Of a stretch of DNA of 64,000 nucleotides, positions 49,341-62,129 are shown one piece after another. The DNA comes from Purshia tridentata. Its lineage: Eukaryota; Streptophyta; Magnoliopsida; Rosales; Rosaceae. Each line of letters starts with the position of its first letter. Position 1 is the stretch's first letter. Below the pieces are notes generated by a model, which did not search any database, was not told where the DNA came from, and saw only the letters and a program-made list of their open reading frames with translations. The translations under genes and the position numbers were made by a program. The stretch covers positions 1 to 64,000 of the forward strand of contig QANT01000963.1 in NCBI GenBank assembly GCA_003254885.1. The letters are read 5' to 3'.

Positions 49341-49495
49341 AGTCGTTTGATGAAATTTAATGAGTCAATAAAACTGATTATCTTTAAAGTGTAGAGTTGA
49401 GCAACCAGTCCTAATAGCCGTTTGATTAAATCTCATGGTTAATAAGACTGGTTATTTCTGTAATACAAAGTTTTTAAAGTACAAACTTACACTTC
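49341..49495. repeat. Diverged tandem pair of about 78 bp
   Basis: TAGTCGTTTGATGAAAT at 49341 and TAGCCGTTTGATTAAAT at 49418 start two related units sharing AATAA-ACTG-TTAT and AAAGT-blocks. Older than the other tandem pairs. Confidence 0.6.
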
Positions 49496-51289
49496 AATAG
49501 CAAGATGCATTCAATTTGGTAATAGGGTTTCACTTGTTTTAAGGTGGTCAATTTGGGTTAATATAATTAACTGATACAATCTCAATAAAGATATGCAGCC
49601 ACATTGAAATATTAATTACAGGCTGATTAAGCGGGGACTAATTGTTTAAGTTTAAAAGCAAGTTGTTGATGATGATGATCTTCATATATATATGAGAAAA
49701 AAGCAAAACAATGTTTCACTTTAGTTCCTTCTTCATATGGGATGTCCCTATCTGTCGGTCCTTTATCTTTTCTTTTCCTTAGTTTTCTTGATCTCCTTTC
49801 TTTTACATATATATCTGTAATTCTTTTACTACAATTTTATTTTAAGCATCGATCTTTTGGCTTTTGAGTGTACGTCCTCAGTTCTTGGTTGTCACTTAAT
49901 GCATCGCACGTGTTTAAATTTCAAGGCTGGCTAGCTCCTGCTAACAAATGGAATAAACAAGGATAATTTATCGATCATTGCAATATTGTTGCTATAACTT
50001 ATGAGTAACCAGCAATAAAATTGCTTGCAATTTTGCATGAAATATGGATGTACCAAATTGGCAAATCTTATGCTGCAACAAATACGCAGGGAGACAACAG
50101 GACACTACTTTGGCAATTCAAATTAAGAAAAATTCTTAATACATAATGTAAACAGAGATTTTTCTTGTATGCGGAATTAATGCAAAAATAGAAATAGACA
50201 AGACGTAACGTTACGTTTGGTAGCATTACACTACGTTTGGGTAATTCTGCATTTTTGCTTCTGCATTAACTTTGCATTTCTTCTCTCGTAAGAGAGAAGT
50301 ATCTATGTAAATAAAATATTTAGTATGCACTTACGTTTATGAAAAATGCGATGTAATTAATGCGACATGAGATATGCTCTCACATCCGCATCATTAATTC
50401 AATTCAAATATTGTTAAAAGTCTTGAGCAACTTTCCAAACTAGGCCTTACTTACATCAATATAAATTCATCAATCATCCATCGGTACTACACTACATGAC
50501 TATCAGTCTATAAGCCTCTCTCCTCTGCGAACTTTCTGCCTCTGTACCATGCGTGGTACAGAAGATTCGCTAACAATTGTGTCATATTGCACATGGTTAC
50601 AGATTCAAATTCTTTATCCAAGAATATGGTAAATAATTGAATTTACAGCCAGTCATTATATAAGTCGGTAATTAATCCAAATGCATATACGTACATAAGC
50701 TAAATGCTAATTAATATAATTGTACGAAAAGAGGAGCAAGGTAGCTGCATTAATTTCGAGTTGGGATATTTTATCGATAAAGTAAAGGCTTGAAGCATAT
50801 ACATATTTTGTAGTAAGAAAAGAATACATAAAAGAATTGCAAGTGGTCAAAAAGTGTAGAATAGGGCATAGTCGTTCGCGATCATCAAACAAAATAAAGT
50901 AATAAAAGTAGTTCCATCTATCTCCATCAACCTCTCCCTCCTCCTGTTCCTATCTGAATATCGTCATCGCATTCTTTTACCTTTTTCTTTATTCTTTTTG
51001 CGAAGAAAAATGCCACGCCTTGTGAAAAGCAGACATAAACTACATCCACCCGCCCACTGCTTTTCCACAGTCATGTACAACTACAGCTGCTTATAATTAA
51101 TTATCTGCTTGAAATGGTAATTGATTGTGATTGTGATACCAATTGTGCAGAAACTAAATAGGTGATGCCATTCCTTAATGAGATACATTTTTTAATTATC
51201 ACGATTAATATATTATAAACCAAACCAAATTAAAGGAAATTAGCGTACAAGCTAATTAATCTTGCAGTCTCATCTGCAGTTTTATATAT

Positions 51290-51307
51290 GTGTGTGTGTG
51301 TGTGTGT
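51290..51307. repeat. TG dinucleotide microsatellite
   Basis: Nine TG units are read directly. Confidence 0.85.
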
Positions 51308-52149
51308 AGCAATGTCATACCTTTTTCTGTACCATCATATTGTCTTTGTTAAAGGTAAAGGCTTCTTCCTCGCCAGCCAGCTACAAACCCTACAACCTAA
51401 TAGACTAATAGACTAATGGCTTAAGCTTAACCAACGCTCATGTATTACAGTTTTTTCAAATAAGCTACTCTGGCAGGTGCAATTCCCATCTTTATTAATT
51501 GGTTTGTGCAAGGTTTGGTTTGGACCAATTTTGTTGGATTAAGAGATCAGAGAGCTGTATACTACTTTTTAATTTTATTTGTTCCAAGGGACATTCCACA
51601 ATTTGTAGTGCTTTCAGCAATGACATGACTTTCTACCATGAAATTGGCAAGCTAGAATTCACTTTTATTATTTAGTATTAATCTGATATGGGAGGAGTTA
51701 AATCTTAATAAAGGCTTTAAATATTTATTGGATCTCTCTAGATAATGGCTTTTTTTCGCCACTCTTTACATAATAACTTAAATTTATGATTTTCTGACAT
51801 GCATAATAAACAAATCATGTAATGCCAAACTCAAGAACTATATTGTATATGAGGAATGCATTTTTATTCCCTGATGTTCGGTGATAAATTTGGTTCTTAA
51901 ATAATGGGATTCAAACGCAACGCAATTGATAAACAGATAATTGCAAATCATATGACACAATTAATTAAATAGATTGAGTTACAACTACTTAATATTTTGT
52001 TGTATTATGTTTAACTTATTATATAAATAAAACAAATAAATTTTTTTATTAATGTGTGCACGTGGTAAGGAGATTAACAGTTTAACAACATAATAATTAC
52101 CCTATTTAAATAAATTATCATTTAATTATGACAAAAATAATGAAATAAG

Positions 52150-52285
52150 AAAAAGTTCATTGATTTTAAATAAAAAATTTCAATGTTTTCTCATTTTAAC
52201 TATCAAAATTTCATGTCATGTCATTTTAAATATTAAATTATAGTTTAAGTACCAACTTTATAATACTTGATTCTATTGGATAGCT
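52150..52285 (+). repeat. AT-rich dispersed repeat, copy 2
   Basis: Partner of the 48107-48245 repeat in inverted orientation, with AAATTTCAATGTTTTCTCA and CTATCAAAATTT blocks in common. Confidence 0.55.
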
Positions 52286-52340
52286 GATTACCTACACATT
52301 TTTTGATACTCGTTTGATACTAAGCTAAAAACTTAGTCAT

Positions 52341-52797
52341 TGAAGACATAGTAGAGAGAAAGAGTATGGAGTGTCGACTGCTATTCTTCGTTTCTCGTAT
52401 CCTTTAAAGTTAACAATTGTCAAATAGTTTATAGATCTTTGTTTGAAGACAGACTAATCCGACGTGTTCAAGAAAAAATATAACCCAAAACGGCATAGTT
52501 TCAACTTTCACAATTTCACGTTCTTTCCCAATAAGTAAACAAGCAAGTAAATTCCGCAAAAAAAGCCAATGAAGACATAGTAGAGAGAAAGAGTATGGAG
52601 TGTCTACTGCTATTCTTCGTTTCTCGTATCCTTTAAAGTTAACAATTGTCAGAGAGTCTATAGATCTTTGTTTGAAGACAGACTAATCCGACGTGTTCAA
52701 GAATAAATATAACCCAAAACGGCATAGTTTCAACTTTCACAATTTCACGTTCTTTACCAATAAGTAAACAAGCAAGTAAATTCCGCAAAAAAAATAA
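52341..52797. repeat. 229-bp tandem duplication upstream of AGD3
   Basis: Copies 52341-52569 and 52570-52797 both start TGAAGACATAGTAGAGAG and differ at a handful of bases. The unit lies about 0.8-1.2 kb before the AGD3 ATG, so it is probably promoter-proximal or 5' leader DNA. Confidence 0.95.
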
Positions 52798-53437
52798 AAA
52801 TAAAAAAAATAAAAAGAAAAAGAAAGAAAGAGGGAGAAGAGAAGGGCTTTGGGGGAAGGAAGTGTCGTGTGTGTTAATTTTTCGCATTTACCAAAGAGAC
52901 TAGACTTGTGTCTGTCTTATTGTCTTACTGTCTCTTATACAGAACATGGTTTCGACATTTTCAGGTTAATGAAAATGGCCTAATCGATCCCACATACACA
53001 CTCAATTCCCAAGACTCAGTCCCATAATTCATAAACATCACCAGCACCACCTCAATCTAATAGTCTAATGTTTATTATATGCTCTAAGCTAAGCAAAGGC
53101 TCGAAGCCTCATGTAAATGTTTTCTTGCCCTTTCTTTCTTAGGGTTCTCTTCACCTTCTCTCTGTCTTTCTCTCTCTCTCACTCTTTTTTTGGGTGGGCC
53201 AGTTGGGGGCCGTATTGCTACTTCTAGGGTTTTGAAGCTGAAATAAAATAGTAAGAGAAGGAAAAATAGAAAGAGTTTGGAGCTCAGTAGCTTTGAGTGG
53301 GGGTGAAATTTATGCAGCTGGAGTTGATATAGATGCGGTGGTAGTTGGGTTTTGTTTTTTTGGTGTTGGGGTTTGTTTGGAGGTGATTTCAACTTGCTTT
53401 GCTTTATTGGATTTGGTAGATAGGAGTAGAATCTGAA

Positions 53438-53524
53438 ATGTGCAAGATCTCTCCTTTGGTGATGATGAACGAGATTGAAGAGCTTCACTCAGCGAAGATG
53501 GAGCATTGGTGTAATGCTAATTAA
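53438..53524 (+). other. Candidate upstream ORF of AGD3 (28 codons)
   Basis: ATG at 53438 (context GAAATGT) opens 28 codons starting MCKISPLVMMNEIEEL and ending 39 nt before the AGD3 ATG with no intervening splice signal. Two shorter upstream ATG frames (6 and 3 codons) lie at about 53312 and 53332. If the leader covers them, they would lower AGD3 translation. Confidence 0.45.
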
Positions 53525-53563
53525 TCGTTGTTGTCAAGTTGAGGATAAATCGCGCTCTCAAAA

Positions 53564-56500
53564 ATGCATTTCGCAAAGCTTGACGATTCTCCTATGTTCC
53601 GCAAGCAGGTTCTCTCTCTCTGTCTCTGTCTCTGTTGCTTGGATGCTTAACTTTGTTTGCATGGTTCTGTAAGCGCCTTTTGATTCTATTCAAATGCCTG
53701 TTTGTTTGCTGAGAAATTATGGAAGAGAAACGAAAATTTGGAATCTTATAACTGATTGGGGGCTATGATTTGTCAACAACGAAATGTAGCATGCGCTGGC
53801 AAGAGTTGTATATATTTGACAAATTTAGTTGCATTGGGTACATTCATCGTCTGCCACATTCCTTAAATTGCTGGATTTGCAAGTTATGTAATTTGGATTA
53901 CTAGTAACGGTTAAGGGTTTGGGCTTTGAGCAAGTATGAAATGAATTGATTTGGTATATCTGTGTGTGCGAATTAAAGTTGGAAAAGTTATAGTTTGTTC
54001 CAGTATTTCTGAGTTACAAGAGAAACGAAACTTCTTATCAAAAAATTGAATTTCATTCTGATTGGTAATTGCTATTACTTTAATTTCATTAACATGTCTC
54101 TGTTTATCTATCATTCTTTCAAATATTTCGCAATCTGTAGATAGAGGAGGTAAAATTGCATTTGCAATACCTGCAGAGTGCAGAACGATCATTCTAACAT
54201 TTGAAAAGATGTGTGTGCCTATAGGGCTGGATGATGATGGTGTATGATAGTTCCCCGACTTTTTAATTATGCATTTGCCGTGCTCAGAGTTAATATTACT
54301 TGAATCTTAAGAGATCAACTTTAGCAAAGTTAAATAGCTCCCCCTTCTCATTCTTATCACATTTACTTTGTGATAGATGAGATGAACTTACACTGTAATG
54401 GTTTAGTATCGAATGCAAAGAGAATGTTGTTATTTCCATTCCCATAGTTGCTTACTAGTTGTATCCATTATACATGGGCAATGAACATTTGTTAACAGAT
54501 ATTCATGATGCTATCCATTCTTGTGACTGTGTTCATGACAGTTACTAGTTATGAACTTTTCTGGGTTATATAGTCATTAATGGCTTTTTTTTTGGTGCGG
54601 CAGATACAATGCATGGAGGAAAGTGCTGAGTCATTGAGGGAGAGAAGTTTAAAGTTTTACAAAGGATGTCGAAAATACACGTATGTCTACTATGACACAT
54701 CTTTTATATTTTTCCATCTACTTCATTCCTGGTCTTTTTTAGCTGCTAGACTTGGACTTTGAGTTTTTGAGGGAATTAATTAGGTGCCTTTGTTTTTTTT
54801 GCTTGCAGTGAAGGACTTGGGGAAGCATATGATGGGGACATTGCATTTGCTAGTGCCTTAGAAACTTTTGGTGGGGGGCATAATGATCCAATTAGTGTGG
54901 CTTTTGGAGGTGAACCAATCTGTCAGCATTCTTTCTTGGAAGTCATCTTACTGGTTATTTATACAGATGCTAATTGATATATGTCCCCTTCATGTAATCA
55001 AAGATCATCAAACATTGATGATTTTCTTTTCTAGCTGCTTCATTGGTGGGTGCATTTATTAAAGTTGTTGACTTAATTTCTGGGGTCACCAAGTGCACCT
55101 AAATTTTTTTTCCATCCTGATCAAATTTGAATATCTAATCTTCTTATTTGACTGGAATGTGCAAGTTCTTAGCCAAAAGAAGATAAAAAAGGATCTTACA
55201 AGCAAGAATTAAGTTTCTTTTTGTTTTTATTAATTGCACTTCTGTCTTCTTCTTAGGCCCTGTTATGACCAAATTTACTATCGCATTGAGAGAAATTGGA
55301 ACATACAAGGAAGTTCTTCGGTCCCAGGTAATAATTTTGATTTTTTTGTAATATACAGGTCAATTCTGTTGGTGTGAGCTAATTGCTTTCCTAATGTTAT
55401 CCCAAACACAACACTTTGGCTGCAGTACCCAGAATATTAACTGAATGATACTATCTGAGAAATTTTTGTCATTAGTTGAAACACTTCTTAATTTAGGCTT
55501 CCAAAGAATTCCCTTTTAAAACGTTTGCATCATTCTTTTAAACATTTTTCTTTTGATAGTTTCACTTATGCAAAAGGGACTGTAGTTCATAAATATTTTG
55601 GTTATTAGTAATACATTGTGGCTTGTGTAGTCACATGAAGTTTTACGTGCGTCCTTTCACATATCAAATGTCTTTCATGCTCCTCTTTTTCCAGCTCTCT
55701 GTGTTTCCTCGATGGGTTAGTTGTTTATTTCATATCCTGGATATTGTCAAGTAGTTATTTTGAATGACTTATTTGCCTTTCCCCCTCCAGGTTGAGCATA
55801 TGCTAAATGACAGATTGTTACAATTTGTAAATCTTGATTTGCATGAGGTCAAGGTATTGTGAAAATTTTCTGCATTAGACAATCTAAGTGTGTCTCTTTG
55901 TTTTTGTCAATATCATCTGTGCCTTATTGTTGAATGGAGTATTGTCTTTGTACAGGAAGCGCGTAAACGTTTTGACAAGGCTAGCCTTATTTATGACCAG
56001 GTGTGTGCTTCAGATCCTAAATTAATAATTTAACCTGGCATGTGATAGATAGTGCAGCTATTTTGACTCATTGAGATTAATAAAACAATATGAAATTAAT
56101 TAAGAGTATTGCGTACTTGTTTGATACTTATTTTATATTACTGCAGGCTCGTGAGAAATTTCTCTCACTGAGGAAAGGCACAAAGAGTGATGTAGCCACC
56201 AGTCTAGAGCAGGTACTATGCGGTGCTATTTCCTTTTCAATCTGTGTTCATATCTATAGTATTGGAAATTCACTATTCTTTGAATTCTAATACGGCTAAG
56301 AGATATTCCAGGAGCTTCATAATGCAAGGTCTACATTTGAGAAAGCTCGTTTCAATCTGGTAAGCATGTCTTTCCTGTCCTCTTGGAAATCAATGGTTCC
56401 ATGGGATTGAGGCCATGGCTTTATGTACCTTTTTATTTTCAGGTGACTGCTATTTCCAATGTTGAAGCAAAAAAGAGGTTTGAATTTCTGGAAGCGGTCA

Positions 56501-59500
56501 GTGGGACAATGGATGCACATCTTCGTTACTTCAAACAGGTGGGTTGAAAGGCAGGTTTTCTGTTCTTTTCACATGCCTTATCACTTGTATTCTGACCTCA
56601 AGCCTTTGTTATGCGTAGGGTTATGAGTTGTTGCATCAAATGGAGCCATATATTAATCAGGTTTGTATATATGTGCACGTTAGTATATATTTAAGTCAAA
56701 TGTAAATCAGGTTGGGGGTTCTTATATTCTTATCTCTTCTTTTCTGTTCATAATGAGAATCATTGAAAATGTACCTCTTATTATTCCACAGGTATTGACT
56801 TACGCTCAACAGTCAAGAGAAAGGTCCAACTATGAACAGGCAGCTCTTAGTGAGAGGATGCAAGAATACAAAAGACAGGTCGATCGAGAGAGTAGGTGGT
56901 CTTCCAATGGTTCTAATGGGTCCCCTAATGGAGATGGGATACAAGCCATTGGTAGAAGCTCACATAAAATGATAGAGGCAGTTATGCAATCTGCTGCAAA
57001 GGGAAAGGTTTCTGAAAGCTTCAATTTTGTTCCCTAATTAGTGCTTGTAATTTACTGACATGATCTATTTTCCCCTCGTTGCATTTTGATGTTATAGTTG
57101 TTTTTGTTCATGTCTATATTTAATACTATAGACAACATTTAACAGTAAGCAATAATCAGGTTCAAACCATTAGGCAAGGCTATCTTTCAAAGCGTTCCTC
57201 AAACTTGAGGGGTGACTGGAAAAGAAGGTTTTTTGTTCTTGATAGCCGAGGAATGCTCTATTACTATCGGAAACAGTGCAGCAAATCATCTGTGAGTAAT
57301 TTTTCAAGAAATAAGTTTGGATGCAGAAGGCTTGAAGTTTTTCCTGGGCTTAAATTTTTGTTCTTGTGTTTGTCTTTAACTTTAGGGATCTGGTAGCCAA
57401 CTTTCTGGTCAGAGGAATAGTTCTGAGCTTGGTTCTGGACTTCTGAGTAGGTGGCTTTCTTCTCATTATCATGGTGGAGTGCATGATGAGAAATCTGTTG
57501 CTCATCACACAGTGAATCTGCTTACATCAACAATCAAAGTTGATGCTGACCAGTCAGATCTGAGGTTTTGTTTCAGGATCATTTCACCAACCAAGAATTA
57601 TACTTTGCAGGTTCGATTCAGTGTAGCTGGCGCTTGTGAGCTTCGGTTTAATTCTATGTATTTATGTATATAGTTTCTGAGTGTGTTTTTTTGTTTTGTT
57701 TTTGTGATTCTGCCAATACGGTGAATGATTGATGGTTATCGTTATATGGTAGTTCATGCAATGATATTTATTTATGCTTGTCAGTGCAGGCAGAGAGTGC
57801 ACTTGATCAAATGGATTGGATTGAAAAGATAACAGGGGTTATTGCTTCATTACTTAGCTCTCAGGCTCCTGAGAGGGTAATTATTATGAATTTTTGCATG
57901 ATTATGTGACGATAAATTTTCATAGTAGCTTTGATGATTTTGGTCCAATTTTATTTCAGTTTCTGCCTACTAGTCCCATGGGAAGCCATCGGCGATCTGC
58001 CAGTGAGAGTAGTTCATTTGGGAGTTCTGATTTTGATCATACTGCAGTAGAAGAACTTTCATCTGAGAGGAGCCTTGCTACTGCAAATCATGAACGACCA
58101 TTGAGAAGTTCGCAACAGCAACGGTCTTCTTTAAAAAGTGAGAAGCCAATTGACATGCTACGACGAGTATGTGGGAATGATAAGTGTGCTGATTGTGGTG
58201 CCCCTGAGCCAGATTGGGCATCATTAAATCTTGGTGTTCTCGTTTGCATCGAATGTTCTGGTGTTCATCGTAATCTTGGTGTACATATCTCAAAGGTTAA
58301 CCATATGATTTTCTTTCTTGGCCTCTTTTACATTTTACAACTGTAAGCTGTGCAATCTTTAAACAAATTGTTGTGCTGGCATGCCGATCAAATAACTAAT
58401 TATGTTTTGCCTGTACTTGGTTGCTCAACTCTTGTATATACACAATCTCAACTATTTCTAGTGTAGGAGTGAAAAAGAACCTTCCTCATATCATTCCCAG
58501 TAATGTGCTTTAATTTTTAAATAATAATAATTAGAACATTTTAAGATATTTCCATCTGAGAAATGACTCTTAAGAATTAAGATAAGATGTAATGTGTAAA
58601 CTGTCCACTGGTTTGTTTATATGTTTTTGTGGCATTTTCTTTCCTTTAACCATGATTTGTAAGTACAATTACAGGAAATTGAATATAATGATGACTTAGT
58701 AAAGTAAAAACTGTGATATGCTAGAAATAACTAAATTTTGTTTTGATGAGATGTACTTGCATACTTGTATGGTAGATGTAATGTCCTGATTAGAATTTTT
58801 TGTTTACAACTGGGTAAAGTGTCCATGGTAATGATATATGTACTGGTTCTACCAAAAATTGATGTATGTACTGGTTGCTCATTTCTGAAATCTTGTTCTT
58901 GGTGACTTTTTCTGCAGGTAAGGTCTCTTACACTGGACGTCAAAGCATGGGAACCTTCTGTTTTAAATTTGTTTCAGTCTTTGGGTAATACCTTTGCCAA
59001 CTCTGTCTGGGAGGAACTTTTGCAATCAAGAAGTGCCTTTCAGGTTGATCTTATATCCACAGGGTAGGGATTCGCTTTTACAGTTCTTATGAGTAATGTA
59101 TATAATTCTTCTTTACTTGACTGTTGTCAGAATTGACTTATGTTCTTCCGGTGAAGGTCATACAAGTCCGATAAAAAGCAGCTAGTTTTTATCAGCAAAC
59201 CCAGTCAGTCTGATCCCATATCAGTAAAGGAGAAATTTATTCATGCAAAGGTACGTATAACTAACTGATTTACCATGCTACCTGCTACTGGTTGAAAATT
59301 TTCAGACCGCTTTAGAATTTGACGTAAATGGATGCTTTGTTTTGATCATAGTATGCAGACAAGCTTTTTGTTCGGAAGCCAAAAGATGGACAATATACTC
59401 ATTTAGTGGCACAACAAATTTGGGAGGGTGTTCGAGCTAATGACAAGAAAGCTGTATATCGTCACATTGTTAATTCTGAACCAGATGTGAATGCAGTATA

Positions 59501-60142
59501 CGAGCAAGCATCATGTGGCTCTTCCTTAACCCTTGCTAAAGTAATGCTGATGCATGAGCAGACTGGCCATGACCAAAGCTCTAGCTGCGTAGCTGGGGAT
59601 TCATTAGACAGGTCCTCTCCTAGCTCTTCAAACTTGAGCGGTACAAGTGAAGGCCAGGCCATGGAGGATCTAGATGGGTGCACCCTTCTTCACCTTGCTT
59701 GTGAAACAGCAGACATTGGCATGCTTGAACTCCTCCTACAGTACGGAGCAAGTATAAATGTGACTGATTCAAGAGGTCAAACACCACTGGACCGTTGTAT
59801 TCTCAGAGGCCGAAACTCATTTGCAAAATTGCTTCTTACAAGGTGACTATCATCTCATGGTTAGATTTGCAGGTTTTTAAAACAGATTTATTGCATTTTT
59901 CCCAATTTTGTGCTATTTTCCTGGGTCTTGATGTTTGTGATTGAACTAGTTGTCAATTTTCTTGTAAATGCTGTGTTTTTGCCTCTGTTTTATGATTCCC
60001 TACTGAGGGATTTCACTTCATCTGCAGGGGAGCTGATCCAAGAGCATTAAATGGGCAAGGTAAAACCCCTCTAGAGCTGGCAGTGGAGTCAAACTGTGAT
60101 GATAGTGAGGTCCTTGCTATATTATCGGACTCCAATGGATAA
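53564..60142 (+). CDS. AGD3: ARF GTPase-activating protein AGD3 (VAN3/SCARFACE)
   Basis: Nineteen exons join in frame to 831 aa: 53564-53608, 54604-54680, 54809-54909, 55257-55327, 55791-55853, 55956-56000, 56147-56212, 56312-56359, 56443-56538, 56619-56660, 56792-57007, 57160-57291, 57386-57610, 57790-57876, 57960-58295, 58918-59063, 59157-59250, 59352-59842 and 60028-60142. Domains in order: BAR (about 1-225), PH (about 293-435, [20 protein letters not shown]), ArfGAP zinc finger (about 500-620; CADC-x16-CIEC and the arginine in GVHRNLG) and C-terminal ankyrin repeats (about 725-815). The protein activates GTP hydrolysis on ARFs at trans-Golgi and plasma membrane; in Arabidopsis it is needed for leaf vein continuity through auxin carrier traffic. 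The start [15 protein letters not shown] matches the family. CORYNE follows downstream on the same strand. Confidence 0.97.
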
Positions 60143-61990
60143 AAATCTGAAATTAGGAACCACCCAAGGGCAAATCTACATAGATGCTGGATAATCTTAA
60201 TTAAAAGAAACAAAGGTATTGCATTTGTAAAATTATAGTTCATAAATTTGAGGCTGGTTATCCTTTGAATGAAATGTCAGTGTTTGTGGGTTTCAAAAGT
60301 GGTAGGATGGCATGCCTGCCCCTTTGGGGCATCGCTGCAAAATGTTGTCCTATGTTGTAATTTAAAATGGTTCCTTTGGTCTTGAGCCGATTAGCTTTCA
60401 GCCAAGTGGCTATGTAATGTGTTTTCTTTTGTCTATTCAGTTTTCTTCTTCCTTCCCGGTTGAAGCTAGCTGTGAGGATTTAGTCTAGGCATTGTGTATT
60501 TGTACATTATTTCATTTAGTGAAGCTTTTTGTGGTTGTAACTCTTTGAATGGACAATTTTTTATTTATGTTATTCATAGGTTCAGGGTTTCAAAAGGGGG
60601 AAAGAGAAAGAGGGGAACATAATTGAATACATAAAAGTTTCTGCTACATTGCTACTAGTTTGTTTTTTTTTTTTTTTAGGTTTTCTATTAGGAAAAAAGT
60701 TTCGAGGGAAATTATTTAATGATTTGACGCTTTCAATTGTAAATATCTCTATGAAATGGTGCGAGGACAAAAAAGAACGTTGAAATGGTGAAGCAACAAA
60801 ACCCTCTGTGGGTATTTTAATTATTGCATTACCTTGAAAATAACAAAATTATATAAGTTAAATGTTTTTTTTTCAAAATTTATATAAAGAATGTTGCACA
60901 AGGCAATCAATGATACATATTTTCACTCAAAAAATTTGATCCACGTCAGACTAAACTACAAAATTCTGAAATGAAATGTCTGCACTGACATTTCTAAAGG
61001 TATGAACTGTGATGTTACATGTTCTTGGCGTATGAGTTAAATGTAGCGAACTATCAACGTAGCAGATAGGCAAGTTGGTATGCCTCCCTGCAAGTCAAAC
61101 GGTACTCAATTATAAAAGTTTTTTTTTTTTTGACCAAGAAAATTATAAAAGTTAAGAGGCAATTGATAGTGCTAACTCAACTGCTTGAATAATGCTTTGT
61201 TGATTATGAACCAAAAGATGCTTAAAAAGCCTTTTGCATGCTCTTTAATCATAAACAAATGTTTTCTAGTTCATTTTTCAACAAATGTTTGGTAACTTTT
61301 AGTTTTACAATTGGTTTAGTGAGTCTAGTGACTGAACGGGAGCTTATAGTTTTATTTATTTAAAAATTTTAATACCTAAAAATAAAATTCCTCTTTTTTA
61401 CTTTTGGTTATCGAGGTGAAAAACCCTTCATTCTCATGTTGGGCCTGGGCCTGAAAAGGCAGGCCCACACGTGCACGCGTGTTGGTCTTTCGCTCGTCCC
61501 GAGAGCTTATGATGGTTAGAAACTGCAAAGCGGAAACCAAACCAACGATGAACGACCCCAGAAAACGTGTAAAAGATATTCCATTTCCAGCCCGCCAAAA
61601 AAAAAAAGTACTCCAATTAAGAAATTAATTAATTTAACAGCATCATCAAAGCATCAAAGAAAAGAAACACACTTTGCTAATCGGCATTCGGTAATCCTGT
61701 AATCCCCATCCATTTCTTTAATCAGAATAAAATCCCCGTCGTGGTTCTCGCTCAACGGTCGCAATCTTTCCTCAAACTGAACCAACGGCGGAGATCTATT
61801 GGCGTTTGTCCCACACAGTTCGATGTCTCGCTTTCGGCCTCGTGATAGCGACGCAGTGCCAGCATGGCGCATGGGCCCCACTGAGCGTACTTAGTAGTCC
61901 GAAAGGCGGGAAGCCCAGTTTTGTCCTCCGCGTTTCTCATGAGAGAGAAAAAAGCAAAGAGCCAGAGGAAGTGTTGTGTAGCTCTGAGAC
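60143..61990. other. AGD3 3' UTR and CORYNE promoter region
   Basis: The AGD3 3' UTR probably runs to about 60560. The rest is AT-rich until about 61440, then becomes GC-richer (61440-61980), as expected for a promoter. Short open frames on both strands show no family features. No gene was recognised. Confidence 0.5.
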
Positions 61991-62000
61991 ACAGAGACAC

Positions 62001-62003
<3 letters not shown>

Positions 62004-62056
<53 letters not shown>
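62004..62056. repeat. AG dinucleotide microsatellite in the CORYNE leader
   Basis: About 26 AG units, probably at the start of the transcribed leader, which continues roughly 750 nt to the ATG. Confidence 0.9.
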
Positions 62057-62066
<10 letters not shown>

Positions 62067-62129
62067 CTAGGGATTTTTGTTTGTATTTCGAAATTTCAAG
62101 GACAATAATAATAGTGGGCAGGACGAGTA

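Larger units (their letters stand above)
47671..53080. other. Intergenic region upstream of AGD3
   Basis: About 5.4 kb, AT-rich. It contains a possible gene remnant (48370-48561), two inverted copies of a small repeat (48107-48245, 52150-52285), a diverged tandem pair near 49341-49495, a perfect 14-bp palindrome ACGTAACGTTACGT at 50203-50216, a TG run at 51290-51307 and the 229-bp duplication at 52341-52797. Nothing else was recognised. Confidence 0.5.

Noticed and set aside
50150-50300. Region with ACGTAACGTTACGT palindrome and TGCATTTTTGC blocks as a transposon
   Set aside because: Partial inverted similarity only; termini and target-site duplication could not be defined.
53084-53488. 134-codon minus-strand frame in the AGD3 leader
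   Set aside because: Low-complexity Lys/Pro/Leu composition arising from CT-rich leader sequence; no splice context and no domain.
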